Made by a program: the position numbers and the translations under genes. A stretch of DNA of 64,000 bases from Flaveria trinervia. Lineage: Eukaryota > Streptophyta > Magnoliopsida > Asterales > Asteraceae. The DNA lies in contig CM046456.1 in assembly GCA_025506515.1 (NCBI GenBank), positions 14,766,061-14,830,060 on the forward strand, read 5' to 3'. The notes beneath the pieces were generated by a model, which ran no database searches, was not told the origin of the DNA, and saw only the letters and a list, made by a program, of their open reading frames with translations. The first letter of the stretch is position 1; each line of letters starts with the position of its first letter. Shown piece by piece: positions 44,296-56,349 of the stretch.

Positions 44296-44339
44296 ATAGG
44301 TTTCGTCCCCGAAACCTCTTATTCCTCAAACAGACGAGG

Positions 44340-45560
44340 ATAATGCTGCCTCATTTCCTCCTCAGTAGACTCGGATCCTTTCCTGTGCTTCCACTGTACA
44401 CGCACAAGAGGAACCACTTTATTTCGCGGCTCTTTTCTTTACGGTCGACGATTGCCACTGGTTGCTCCACATAATTGAGCCTTTCATCTATTTTGATATC
44501 CTCCAGTGGAACAATCATGTCTTCATCAGCTATAAACTTTTTCAGATGAGACACATGGAATGTCGGGTGAATCCCACTTAACTCATCCGGCAATTCTAGC
44601 CTATAGGCCACCTCTCCTACTCGAGCAATGATTCGGAAAGGGCCTATATATCTTGGGCTCAACTTGCCCCGCTTTCTAAATCGGATAATACCCTTCCAAG
44701 GTGATACCTTCAACATGACTCGATCACCCACCTGGAACTCAATTGGTCTACGTCGTTTATCGGCATACGACTTCTGTCTATCTTTAGCTACCTTCATGAA
44801 GGCTTTAATATTTCAAGCTTCTCTGTCGTAGCCTCGATTACCTCGACGCTTCCAAATCTTTCTGACCAACGTCACCCAAACAAACAGGTGTTCTGTATCT
44901 CCTACCGTATAACATCTCATATGGTGGCATGCCAATACTGGCATGATAGCTATGTTGTACGAGAATTCAGCTAACGGTAAGTGGTCGTCCTAACTTCCAC
45001 CAAAATCGATTACACATGCCCGAAGCATGTCCTCCAACATCTGAATGGTCCTTTCTGACTGACCATCAGTTTGAGGATGATAAGCCATGTTAATATGTAA
45101 CCTCGTCCCCATGGCGTCATGGAATTTCTTCCAGAATTTAGACGTAAACCGGGTGTCACGATCAGACACAATGGACACCGGTACACCATGACGAGTTACA
45201 ATCTCCTTGATGAAAAGGTCAGCCAACCTCTCGGATGAATATGTCTCGCGGATTGGTAGGAAGTGAGCACTCTTCGTCAAGCGGTTAACAATCACCCATA
45301 TGGTATCGTATCCTTTCAGAGTACGTGGCAACTTCGTTATGAAGTCCATGGTGATGTGCTCCCACTTCCATTCCGGTATATCCAAAGGTTGGATTTTCCC
45401 ATACAGCTGTTGATGTTACGCCTTCACTTGCAAGCAAGTAAGGCACTTACATACTCTGCCATGTCACGTTTCATACTCGGCCACCAATAATCTCTTTCAT
45501 GTCTTGATTCATCTTTGTGGCACCAGGATGAATGGAGTATCGAGTCTTGTGAGCTTCATC
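44340..45560 (-). pseudogene. Element E integrase with chromodomain-like C-terminus
   Basis: A decayed zinc-finger region (45560-45390, HKTRYSIHPGATKM seen) is followed by the open core 45385-44990: WEHITMDFI (Asp), IVSDRDTRFTS (Asp), HPQTDGQSERTIQ (Glu), which form the catalytic triad. The core stops at a TAG in the DFGGSW block (about 44990). After a broken stretch, 44797-44351 encodes the GPFRIIARVGEVAYRLELP segment, HPTFHVSHLKK and VEQPVAIVDRKEK. Its end shifts frame near 44430; the other frame carries VRVQWKHRKGSESTEE, the chromodomain-like tail thought to direct integration. Not functional as it stands. Confidence 0.85.
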
Positions 45561-45568
45561 CATAATCC

Positions 45569-47647
45569 TCACACGTAGATCCTAAAACGAGGAATCCACA
45601 CCAGTCCAAATCGAGTTTTAACACCAAGGGTGTTTTCACTCAATTCCCCAACCAGACCACTCATTCTTTCAGAGTTTAGATGATCTTCTTTTAATGCCTC
45701 ATCCTGAAACTCCTTGACTTGCTTCATTACATCAGAGGTCATGATTACTTGGTATGCTTTCACCCGAATTGGCTCGGGCCTCTCCTTCCAGCTAAAAGCA
45801 TCGGCCACCACGTTGGCTTTGCCCGGATGGTAATGGATTTCGCAATCATAATCCTTTATAAGCTCCAACCATCGCCTCTGCCTCATGTTCAAATCTTTTT
45901 GCTCGAAGAAGTACTTCAAGCTCTTGTGGGCCGTGAAAATGGTGCACTTCGTCCCGTACAGATAGTGCCTCCAAATCTTTAGTGCAAAGACCACAGCTGC
46001 TAGCTCCAGGTCGTGAGTAGAGTAGTTGACCTCATGAACTTTCAAATGTCGGGATGCATAGGCTATGACATTTCCTCTTTGCATCAGTACACACCCCATC
46101 CCCGAGTAAGAAGCATCAGAATATACCAAGTCCTCGCTTCCTTCGGGTAATGACAAGACAGGAGCTTGAGTCAACCTCACCTTTAACTCTTCGAACGCCT
46201 GTTCTTGGGCTTGACCCCATATAAACTTTACATCCTTCCGGGTCAACTTAGTCAGTGGAGAAGCAATCTTAGAGAAGTCTTGCATAAATCTCCTATAGTA
46301 GCCCGCCAAACCCAAGAAACTACGAATCTCGGATGGCGTCTTTGGAGACTCCCATTGTGTCACTGCCTCTACCTTAGCCGGGTCCACCCTAATCCCATCG
46401 GGATTCACCACATGACCCAAGAACTGAACTTCGCGTAACCAAAACACGCACTTGGAGAATTTTTCATACAACTTATCCCTTCTTAACGTCTCCAGAACCT
46501 CCCGAATGTGACCGGCATGCTCAATCTCACTCTTAGAATAAATCAGGATATCGTCAATGAACACAATCACCGATTTATCTAACATTGGCCGAGACACTCG
46601 ATTCATCAGATCCATAAAAGCAGCTGGCGCATTGGTCAATCCAAACGATATAACGAGGAACTCATAGTGACCGTAGCGCGTGCGAAAAGTTATTTTAGGA
46701 ATGTCCTGCTCCTTCACTTTTAGTTGATGGTAACCAGATCGAAGATCTATCCTCGAAAACCAACTGGCAACTTGGAGCTGATCAAACAGATCGTCTATTC
46801 TTGGTAAGGGGTATCGGTTCTTCACCGTCAACTTGTTCAACTCTCGGTAGTCAATACACATCCTCATACTACCGTCTTTCTTCCTCATAAATAATACCGG
46901 AGCACCCCATGAAGAGATACTCGGTCTAATGAACCCCTTATCCAGCAGTTCTTGCAACTGCTCCATTAACTCTTTCATCTCAGTCGGAGCCAACCGGTAC
47001 GGTGCCTTGGCAACGGGTTGAGCACCAGGTATCAAGTCAATTTGGAACTCAACCTCGCGATCTAGTGGCACACCGGGTAAGTCTTCCGGGAATACATCCG
47101 GAAAGTCGCGCACCACTAGTACTTCGGATAATTGCGGTACTGAAGCATCCACATCTTTTATGTATGCCTAGTAGGCACTACATCCGCGTCTCATGCACTT
47201 TCCTGCCACCGCCATCGAAATCACCCTCGGGATTGTCGTGACGCGATCACCATAAACCGTCACCTCATTTCCGTAAGGCATTATCAATCGGATCATCTTC
47301 TTGCGGCACACGATGTTTGCCTCATAGGTTGCTAACCAGTCCATCCCTAGTACTACATCAAATCCACCTAGGGGTATCACATGTAAACTAGCAGCAAAAC
47401 TATGACCCTCTAGTTCTATGGCACAGTCCTCTATCACATCAGTAATTCTAGTGGACTTACCAATAGCAGTTTCTACATCAAATGGTGCACTGACCTTTCT
47501 ACTGAAAACAGGCAACTTAGCACAGAAAGTAGTAGAAATAAAAATCCTACTAGCACCAGAATCAAATAATACAGAGGCATAAGTTTGGTTTACTAGAAAC
47601 ATACCTGACACAACATCGAGATCAACTTTGGCTTCCTCCCGGGTCAT
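45569..47647 (-). pseudogene. Element E protease-RT-RNase H
   Basis: One reading frame with a single internal stop (TAG at 47168-47170). Protease at the start with VLFDSGASRIFIS; RT with YRLAPTEMKELMEQL, RMCIDYRELNKLT, RIDLRSGYHQ, FGLTNAPAAFMDLMN and the catalytic VFIDDILIYS. RNase H follows with VYSDASYSGMGCVLM, the LELAAVVFALK Glu and the final VADAFSWK Asp. The usual FTDHKSL Asp is Ala (FTAHKSL, codon 45929-45931), which removes a metal-binding residue. So the polypeptide is long but RNase H is probably inactive. Confidence 0.92.
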
Positions 47648-47770
47648 GGTGTAAGCTCTAGCACCTGCCCTCTGTCCTCCTTCCTCTGGCTTCTTCTTCT
47701 CTGCTCCAGAGCTCTCTGCCCTCGGCTTCTTATAGTCTCTAGCGATATGGCCAGGCTGACCACACCTGAC

Positions 47771-48850
47771 TCATACGTTCATCCCCATTCTGCACTTACC
47801 AGTATGCTCTCTCCCACATTTGTCACACCTCCTCAGCCCTGATCCAGATGTGACCACACGTCGATCACCCACCTTTGCCACCTTCTTGTTTGGAGCGGTT
47901 CTACCACGTCTAAACCGTTTCCCATTCCAGTTCCGACTACCACCATCCTTCCTATCCACCTCAGTCACCACCACCTCTCGCTCATCATATGATCTGCCAG
48001 CCAAGTCAACTGCCGACCTGAACGTGCTCGGTCGGGCGGCAATCATATGCCTAAGGATATCCGCCAGCAGCCCCTGGATGTATCTTTTAATCTTTCGTGA
48101 CAATGGTGTCACTTGATCGGGCACCAGCCGCGCCATTTCATTAAATTTGGTGGTGTACTGCTGGTGTGTCATCGTTCCCGCCTCCAACTGCAGGTCTCTT
48201 TCTACCGTGTCCATCTCTCTGTGAGGACAGAATTTCTCATCACTAGCTTCTTCAGTTCAGGCCATCTCATTCTTCCATGGCCCTACTACCCTCGGCTTGG
48301 ACAACGTTATCCCACCAGCACAAAGCCGAGTCCACAAGGAGTGGGTAGCGAACTTCACCTTTTTGTCCTCACGGCACTCACTGATATCGAGGACAGCCTC
48401 CTTCTCCCTCACTCATCGGTAGCAGCTGCAGCGTGCCGTTCCCATCAAAGGTAGGGGGCTTGCATCTCATAATGCCCCATAGTTTCAGCCTCGAGTCGCC
48501 TTCGGCGTAGGCTCTTCTTCCTCATCCTCATTATCGGACGGAACCATCTCAGTCTCGGCTGTCTTCTTTCGCCCGTAGGTTCGCCCCTTCCTTTCTCTCT
48601 ACTTATCTAACTGCCTTAATCACTTCGGTCACCACAGACGGTAGAATCGTCTACATGACCTGGTGAACCTCTTCCACCACAGCCTCTTTTACTGAGGCTC
48701 TCAGATTGGCGCTCTCGTCACCACCCTCCGGATGAGGGGTCTCTAGTTCTTCATGAACCACTTTCTCTACTCTGGTCTCCCTCTCTTAGGTCGCGGAGCA
48801 GCACCGTGACCTCCACCACGAGAGGCCTTTGAAGATCTACCTCCAGCCAT
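47771..48850 (-). pseudogene. Element E gag
   Basis: Starts at ATG 48850 (MAGGRSSKASRGGGHG), the same start as in the fragment at 8782. The first 600 bp carry frameshifts; the frame 48214-47771 holds the gag core (MTHQQYTTKFNEMARLVP, ARPSTFRSAVDLAGRSYDEREVV), a basic stretch and CDKCGREHTGKC. TGA at 47771-47773 falls where the next zinc knuckle (RCGQPGHIARDY) would have its first Cys; its last Cys is Tyr. After this stop the frame continues openly into the protease. Confidence 0.85.
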
Positions 48851-49180
48851 CCTCTATAAACACACTATAAGATTCAAACACTAACATGGTCATTCAAGGT
48901 AATACTCAGTTTATGTCAAGTATAGTAAGTCCCTAATTACAGTGGCCAGTTGTGATTAGCCACTTACTTTCTCTTCATACCCCAAGCATTTCTTATCCTG
49001 ACTTAATCAGTATCTAAATCTACTATAAGCACATAATCAATAGCATGCGCAAGTAATACCGGTTAACTTTAAGAAATACATGCCTGATGGCACGTAGCTA
49101 CTCGGGCTGACATCCCTCCATTTGTCCTATTTTCAGTTTAAGTTTAGATTTTAAAAGTTTATTTAACTCCATTCTCTTAA

Positions 49181-49199
49181 ACTTTGGCTCTGATACCAA
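49181..49199 (-). other. Primer binding site of element E
   Basis: Minus strand TTGGTATCAGAGCCAAAGT two bases inside the 5' LTR; matches initiator tRNA-Met. The leader 48851-49180 is noncoding. Confidence 0.88.
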
Positions 49200-49756
49200 C
49201 TTGTGGCCCCGATCCCGGAAACCTCACAGTTGGTCATTCATAGCAATACAACATTAATCATTATATATATACAAATAAGAGCTTATGCAGGCGGAATACG
49301 TTTTCAACCCATTCATTTCATTTAAACCCCTGTTGTTGAGCAATACATCATCGTTTAACTGATTGCAAAAGAATTGTTATATGCATTACAAAACAACAGC
49401 AACATAGAATACGAATGGATGTCAGTCTTTCCCTTGCTGAGTAGCTTCACTCTTGTGCCATCCTCAGCAATGATTGCCTGCCAATTGAAAATGTATAAAA
49501 GTCAGCGTTTTTGAGTGAGCTCTAGTTTTAAAAGTAATAAAATACTTTCTATATGTTGTATAAGAAAATACTCTTTTTTGTAAAATACAACTCTGTACTG
49601 TATATGCGAGCACGCATCAACTATATGAACAAATATTGTTCGCTCTCTGTACTGTATGCCTTGTTTGTAAACTTTTAACTTTATGTTTCACTTTCTGTAT
49701 AGACCAGTGAGCAGTACCCAACTATATGTGCGATGGAAAACGGGTGATGGGCATCT

Positions 49757-49924
49757 ATATCCCTCGAAAGGGTCAACTGTATCCCTCAAAAGGGTCAACT
49801 ATATCCCTCGAAAGGGTAACTGTATCCCCCGAAAAGGTCAACTATATCCCCCGAAAGGGTAACTGTATCCCCCGAAAGGGTCAACTATATCCCCCGAAAG
49901 GGTAACTGTATCCCCCAAAAGGGT
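49757..49924. repeat. 20-21 bp tandem repeat in element E 5' LTR
   Basis: Partner of 42698-42867: alternating TATCCCCCGAAAGGGTCAAC and TATCCCCCGAAAGGGTAACTG units, with point changes in the first few. Confidence 0.9.
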
Positions 49925-50341
49925 TTGTGTACTGTGTACAAGGCCGACCCAATCACCCAGGGCACGCTACAAAGGTCCTGCCAATCTCATTGATTGACCC
50001 TGTGTGCATAAAAGGGTAGCTAACCCGCACACAGTTGAGCTAGACACGACAACGGTCGTGTCCCTCCTGTAAGCTTGCAAGACTTGTTAACATTTTATTA
50101 ATGTCCTCTTCTTTCTTTTGCTTTTTCACTTTATTATTACGAAATACTTTACGTTACGATAATAACATACCACGTAAAGTCACATACTATGGGTAATATA
50201 ATAATAGCAATAACCATAATAAGAACAATCATAATCAATCATATCATGCATGAAACAACATCATTAATAAGCCCTTAGTCAACCTCGGTCAAATCCCTAA
50301 AGCACAACTCCCAGAAAATTCTGTAAAAATTTCTAAGTCTT

Positions 50342-50742
50342 AGGCGCATGGGAACTATTTGGGCGCATGAGCCCTATTTGGGTGTTTTATCACTATTTAG
50401 GCGCATCAGCCTAACACTTAAACATTTTCACTTTAGGCGCATGAACTCATTCAGGGGCATGGGCACTATTGGTGCGTATGAACACTTAGGCGCATGGGCC
50501 ACTTGGGCGCATGGGCCACTTGGGCGCATGGGCACTATTGGGGCGCATGGCCGTACACTTAGTCATCCGACTATTATTTTCTAGACGCATGGACAACTGT
50601 TCAAGCACATGGGCTGTACTTTATCATTTCTAAGGTAATCTTAGGCGCATGGAATACTGTTTGGGCGCATGGATCACACTTAGTTTTTACTATGGCATTT
50701 TCAGGCGCATGAACCTTATTTAGGCGCATGGACCTTCTGTAC
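50342..50742. repeat. GGCGCATG motif array in element E 5' LTR
   Basis: Partner of 43290-43670 with one additional unit at 50503-50535. A plus-strand ORF over this array (50348-50584) is only a by-product. Confidence 0.85.
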
Positions 50743-51374
50743 TATATGTTTCCAGTATGTTTTCAACCCAAATCATCGAATCTATCTGTTCTAAGCTTAA
50801 TGTGGCTATTCTAACATGAATAACCTATAAGCATACAAGAATCACATTCATTCATGCACAATGCACACGGGTAAACATACATGAACTTTATAAAACCATT
50901 TTAATACATTTTAGCCCCAAAGATTCATTTAAAACAAGTAAAACTAGGGTCTAGAACTCACCTGATGTGACTTGGGTGTTTCTTCCTTTGAACCCGCTTG
51001 CAAAGAGTTCCAAAACACCTAAAATCAACACCATATGCACACACCCGAACACAACACAAGCACATAAGCACAAGAGCACATAACCGGGATAAAACCGTTA
51101 TAAACACATAAAAACCGCGAATTCTTACCTTGAATTCGCCCACTTCTTCTTCTTGTTCTGAAAACCGAGAGTTCTCTGCTCTCTCTCTCTCTCTAAAAAA
51201 ACGAAGAAGATGGTGATGTGAAAAGAGGGTGGGCGGCCATGCCCACCTTTTACACCAACTTTCAAAGATATTTGTCCTTTGGACACTTTTGGTCCCTCAA
51301 CTTGGACATTATTACTTTTCTTTCTTTTTATTTTTTATGTCTTGCCTTTTAAGATAACTGGGTGTTACAGATGA

Positions 51375-52600
51375 ATTACATGTTGACCATAAAACACATG
51401 AGCTCAACAATAATAATCAACAAGAATCCAATGACATAAAAAGAGAATAGCATTGAAGGGTCAAAACCCAACCTTAACATTTGAAAGATTACCATGTGAT
51501 GCTTGCACCTTCTATTGACCATGCACACCCATCTTTCGATCAAGCCTCCTCTACGGTACATCCTATAGCTAATTATATCTCTTTTGATAACTTTACTATT
51601 GCTCACATAATGTTTCTTGTGGCCATAACACACCATAATGAGCCGAAAATTTTTACCAAACGACAGAGGATGAAGGTTGAAAGAAACCGATAAAGGCACT
51701 TGAACAAAAAGAGACATGGTCACTTGAAGTGTTTCCTCTTGGAAAAACGTGTTTGACTTGAAATGGGTACAATATCAAGTATAAACATAATAGGAACATT
51801 GATAGGTTCAAGGCAAGATTGGTTGCTAAGTTTCACCCAAATGGAAGGGGTGGATTATCATGAAACGTTTGCGCTGGTTGTGAAGTTGGTTACGATGAGA
51901 ACTCTACTTTCTTTGGCAATAAAGCAGACTTGGATCATCCAATAACACGTTTTTGCATGGAGACCTAAAAGAAGAAGTCTATATGAAAATACCTCAAGGG
52001 TTCTCAGAAGAAATTAAGACTAGGGTGTGTCGGCTAAGAAAGTCTATCTATGGGCTCAAGCAAGCTTCGTGTAACTGGTATCACAAGTTGACTACCGCTC
52101 TATTAGTAAGGGGTTTTATCTAGTCCAAAGCCGATGATTCTCTATTTCTTTATAAGGCCGAAACAATTTTTGTGGCAGCATCAATATATGTTGATGTGGT
52201 AAGAGGAGTTCCAATTTCATGGAAGTTGATGAAACAACTGTTGTTTCTCGTTCCTCAGTAGAATTGGAGTATAGGGCTATGGCAATAACAGTGAGTGAGA
52301 TTTTGTATGTTCATTGGTTATTGACGAAACTTGGTGAACCGTAACGTGATGGTACTATTTTATTTTTATGAAACGAAGCTACCTGACACATAGCTAATAA
52401 CCCTGTGTTTCACGAAAGAACGAAGCACGTGGAATGAAATTTTATTTTATTCATGAATGAGTATAATCAAAGGAAGTGGAGCCAAGGTACATTAAGATAG
52501 AACTTTAGATTGCTGGCCTACTTGCTAAACCCTTGGGACCAAGAAGGTTCAAGATTTAGTTGGGCATGAAAGACTTACACTACAACTTGAGGAGGAGTTC
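51375..52600 (+). mobile_element. Old Copia element D, right part (RT-RNase H)
   Basis: Continues element D after element E. Linker pieces (PIANYISFDNFTIAH, VAITHHNEPK), then RT in three frames: TQMEGVDYHETFA, FLHGDLKEEVYMKIPQGF (frames mixed), LRKSIYGLKQAS and IYVDV. Directly after the YVD of the catalytic YVDD the sequence jumps into RNase H (SRSSVELEYRAMAITVSEILYVHWLL), so much of the RT C-terminus is deleted. A final ERTKHVE-like block near 52420-52450 ends pol. No 3' LTR recognised. Confidence 0.75.
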
Positions 52601-53651
52601 TACATTCCTATCTTTATTCATATCACTTGTTTGTAGCAATATTTTGTTTAGTGGGTTCCTGTTTTTTCTGATTTATTTTCTCCTATATGTATGGTCGATG
52701 TTAATCATCAATATTATGAAAAGGGAGTTGTAGCTCTTTGATTATCAATTCTACAAACCATGATGAAATTTCTGAACCTTCTTTTAGAGTCATGATCCTT
52801 CAAGAATGATTCCAAACGTTCTAAAACCCGAAGATTGCCATCAAAATATAGGCAGTTGTGACATCAAGCTACCATATTTAGCTCAAGTGGACCTTGTGTT
52901 TCTAGACTCAACACTCAATAAACCAATGACTTTGTTTTCCTGTTTTGTTATAGATGTCTCTTTTCGTTTCGTCAACGTTAATTGGCCGGTCCTCTGAACC
53001 CACGCAACCCTACCAGTTTGTTTTGTGGTTTCATGAAACCATACTTGTTCGGTCTAGAATTTTTTCAGTACCGACCACATCAAACGATTAACACCCTAAA
53101 ACTCATAGTAGAATAAAATACAAAAAAGAAGATTATTAAGTAGATGAAATAAGTGGATCATCAAAAATTAGTATAATTTGAAATTATGCTTTAGGAAAAC
53201 ATACTTGGGTATTGGAGTAATTTTAAACGTCATCTAGAAAACCATAGATAAAAGGACGTTAGAAAAGAGGCATTAAATGGTTGTAAGATAAAAAGATGAT
53301 TCTTATTAATGCCATCAATTAATGTAATGAGACAACTTTTTTACGATGTCAGTTTGGTGTAACATATCAAATAATAAATACAAACATAATTAACGATGCT
53401 ACAAAATAAATGATAATTGAGGTTTATCAATAAAAGGATATTAACAGTTTTCAAATAATACGGTTAAATTTTGAATAATTTATTGGTTGATAATGACTCA
53501 AAAATATTAATTTTGTCTTATTAAAGTATTCTTCAACTATGAAAGATTTTTAAAATCTTAAATAAAAGAATTTCCTCTCAAGTTCCACGTGATGACATTC
53601 AAACCAGTCATTAACTATTTGGTACCTCCATCTCCAGCTTCACTGGATTCC

Positions 53652-53770
53652 CGTTATAAGAATAATAATAACAACAGCATTCTCCATAAGTATAACAATA
53701 ATAACACCAGCAACAACAATAATAATAACAGGTTATTATTATTATAATTGTTGTTATTATTTTCGTTATT
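53652..53770. repeat. AAT/AAC triplet repeat with inverted partner
   Basis: AATAATAATAACAAC-rich runs, then GTTATTATTATTAT and GTTGTTATTATT on the same strand, so the two halves can pair as an imperfect hairpin. Confidence 0.7.
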
Positions 53771-53773
53771 TTT

Positions 53774-53777
<4 letters not shown>

Positions 53778-53865
<88 letters not shown>

Positions 53866-53885
53866 TATAATATATATATATATAT
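53778..53885. repeat. (TA)n microsatellite
   Basis: About 108 bp of nearly pure TA, with a few AATATA interruptions in its second half, roughly 500 bp upstream of the Ole e 1 gene promoter. Confidence 0.95.
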
Positions 53886-54380
53886 GAACATCAACTACTA
53901 TTTAGTATTTACTTTTTATAAGTTGATTTAATAAGTTGTTTGGTCTCCTTTTAATGGTTATTATAACGTTATCTCTTACTGGTTCATAACTTTTTAATGT
54001 TTAAGACGTAATGTTTAAGACGTAATCTTAACGTTTAAATGTAATGTAACATCTTAATGTTACCTTTAAACTATTAACCAATAAAGTTATCTATTAATCT
54101 TTAACAAGCTATAAACTATTATGATGTAATCTCTTAATAATCTATTAAGGAAACTTGGTGACTTAATTGAAAACAAGTGTGAATAACTATGGTGAAACAC
54201 TAAAAAGAAACTTATTTACTATGATATATTCCCAATGTATATTATATAATACGTATAATAATAATGAAAAATATAATCAGCCAAAACACATTCACATGTC
54301 TTTGTTTCTACTCAAAACTTCCTTACTTCAATTCCCCATCTCATTTTAGACATGACAGAATGACACACCTCCACTTCCAC

Positions 54381-54390
54381 TTTATATAAC
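54381..54390 (+). promoter_or_regulatory. TATA box of the Ole e 1-type gene
   Basis: TTTATATAAC lies 57-66 bp before the ATG. It is followed by a CACACACATCACC stretch suited to a start site and a (TTTC)n 5' UTR (54426-54444). Confidence 0.7.
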
Positions 54391-54446
54391 ATCCAAATAG
54401 TTCACACACATCACCTCTTTCAATTCTTTCTTTCTTTCTTTCTGCA

Positions 54447-55052
54447 ATGGAACCAACTGCAATTTTCTTTCTTCTTTCAACATTATTATTCTCCATGATC
54501 CTTCATCTTCAAGCTTCAAGACCCATCATCCCTCACATCAGTGTCATGGGTATGGTCTATTGTGACACATGTTCCATCAACTCATTCAACAACCACACCT
54601 ACTTGTTATCAGGTTAATTAACACTTAATCCAACTCACCTTTCACTAATCTTTCTCTAACTAGCTAAAAGATCATCCTTTTGACACTATTTACACTTTCT
54701 ACTGTTGTATTCAGGTGCAGATGTTAGGATAGACTGCAAGTTCAATGCTGCTTCGCCAAGAACTGCTGAGCAGATATCGTTTTCGGTTAACCGGACTACT
54801 AACCGCTATGGTGTTTATAGGCTCGATATACCTTCTGTTGATGGAATCTATTGTGCTAGAGATGCTGCGGTTTTGAACTCGTGTCGCGCCACACTGATTA
54901 GGAGCAGGTTTGCAGCCTGCAATGTGCCTGGCTTCACCACAACTTCTGATGAATTTTCGATTAAATCCGAACATGCGAATGTGTGTGTCTACAGCATGTT
55001 TGCCTTGAGTTTTAGACCATCTAAGAGAGATCCTGCAATTTGTGGAAAGTAG
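54447..55052 (+). CDS. Pollen Ole e 1 / extensin-like family secreted protein
   Basis: Two exons, 54447-54612 and 54715-55052, joined over a 102-bp GT-AG intron (ATCAG|GTTAAT ... TATTCAG|GTGCAG), giving 167 residues. The N-terminus (about residues 1-23, IFFLLSTLLFSMILHL) is a signal peptide. The family hallmark VMGMVYCDTC follows at about residues 35-44, then IDCKF, a GVYRLDIPSVDGIYC segment, SCRATL, AACNVPG and NVCVYSMFAL. Eight cysteines are spaced as expected for the disulfide-bonded Ole e 1 fold. Members are small secreted, often wall-associated proteins; the exact role here is unknown. The ORF is intact, with TATA box and A-rich 3' sequence (possible polyA signal near 55156, AATAAA-like). 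It is the only host gene identified in the window. Confidence 0.92.
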
Positions 55053-56349
55053 TAGTTGTTAGTATTATTATTGTTATTATTGAACTTTTATGTTATACTA
55101 TTATTCCAATTTCCAGTTGGTGATTATAAGATTTTAGCAGCTTATTTCAGGTATATAATAAACAACAGCTGTGTTTTTAAGTTCACATAATTGTGTTTGA
55201 AATAATTTTTGTGGACCCTTAACATGCAAAATTCCATTTGTATAGTTTTGTTACTTTCCTGCAACTTGAAATATCAGTTTACAGATTCTTTTGGATCACC
55301 ATCATTCAAGATTAAGCTGCACAAACCACCAAAATGTTTATACTGGAATGCAGTGTTTGTATTCAGATACACTAAACTGTGGCAGATGACGATAAAGGCG
55401 GACATACATGTAAGATGGTAAATACCGAATAATATTATTGACTTGTTAGGTTACAGTATACAGAGATCACTAGTAACCATAGAAGCCTAGCTGAGCTTGT
55501 GGGCTTATACTGATAAACAGTAATACTAATAACATAGTATTTTAATAGAACTTTTACAACGGCTCATAATAGATATTTTTTTCTTTACATTTGTTTTAGC
55601 TACTTTACTGGCGATAAACAACCACGCTGCATACTTCTCTTAATTGAAATTTGCAGCATTCCAACTGTGTATGGAATGTGTCATTGTTGTTATTACAGTT
55701 TGTATTCAATCAACTATATAAATGAAACGAAAACTAGCCATATAAACAAATGGAATTTGCTATTTGGTAATAGTTAACGAATCAACATCTATGAAAACAG
55801 TGAGACGCTTTAGGGTCTTGATAGTCGAGGTGGGATGCAAAGGCGCTAGCATGCCATACGCGAGGGCACAAGGCATTCGACATCTATAAAATACCTAGGT
55901 TGCTTCACACCTCAGTCCAGTTATAAACCAAGGTGAAACACATTGAACAGCATCAATCTCAATCCTACAAAATTACTAGCCTCTTGTAATAACCTTTTAT
56001 TAGGGATGCAATTATTGATCCGCACACAAACACTATCAAATTGCAAGAGGAAAAAAATAAAGTAATAGATGAACATGCAAGATTTATGTGATTCGATCGA
56101 TGTGACCGATATTCAAAAGCTGCAACCGGCGTAGCTCTTTTGTTGCTTTCTATATCGATCGTAAGAAATTACAAATACAAATAACAATAAAAATAAGGTA
56201 TATATGTTTTACAACTAACCCATAAAAGAAATCATAATATGCTATAATTAGATAAAGCAACCCAAATCTTCAACTTAATTAATTCTGCCACATAAAATGT
56301 ATTGTAACTTAATTGGGCCCAATATCGAAAACCCGAAGCCACCATACAT
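55053..56349. other. Intergenic region downstream of the Ole e 1 gene
   Basis: The 3' UTR is probably in the first 150 bp. After that there is ordinary AT-rich DNA; the frame 55209-55421 has no recognised motif. No repeats of the families seen elsewhere. Confidence 0.5.

Larger units (their letters stand above)
42141..51369 (-). mobile_element. Gypsy chromovirus element E, complete, nested in D
   Basis: 9,229 bp on the minus strand. LTRs 42141-44279 (3') and 49202-51369 (5'), both ending TG...CA, with a perfect 5-bp target duplication GATGA (42136-42140 and 51370-51374). Primer site 49181-49199; polypurine tract 44280-44295. Order gag, PR, RT, RNase H, IN, chromodomain-like C-terminus, as in Ty3/Gypsy. 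The long LTRs and the IN C-terminus suggest the Tekay/Del group (inference). Most of gag-pol lies in one frame with a few nonsense changes, so it is fairly young. Confidence 0.92.
49202..51369 (-). repeat. 5' LTR of element E
   Basis: 2,168 bp, TGTGGCCCCGATCC to GGGTGTTACA. Same architecture as the 3' LTR; one extra GGGCGCATGGGCCACTT unit near 50503-50535 and other small indels explain the length difference. Confidence 0.92.
52601..54380. other. Intergenic region upstream of the Ole e 1 gene
   Basis: AT-rich, no credible gene. Short frames (52806-52997, 54167-54349) lack motifs. Contains the simple repeats listed next. Around 53980-54140 there are short near-repeats of TAATCTTAACGTTTAA and TAATGTTTAAGACG. 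Not obviously LTR-derived. Confidence 0.5.

Noticed and set aside
52806..52997. 63-residue plus-strand ORF as a gene
   Set aside because: No motif, no start context, no homologous copy in the window; length is within chance for this composition.
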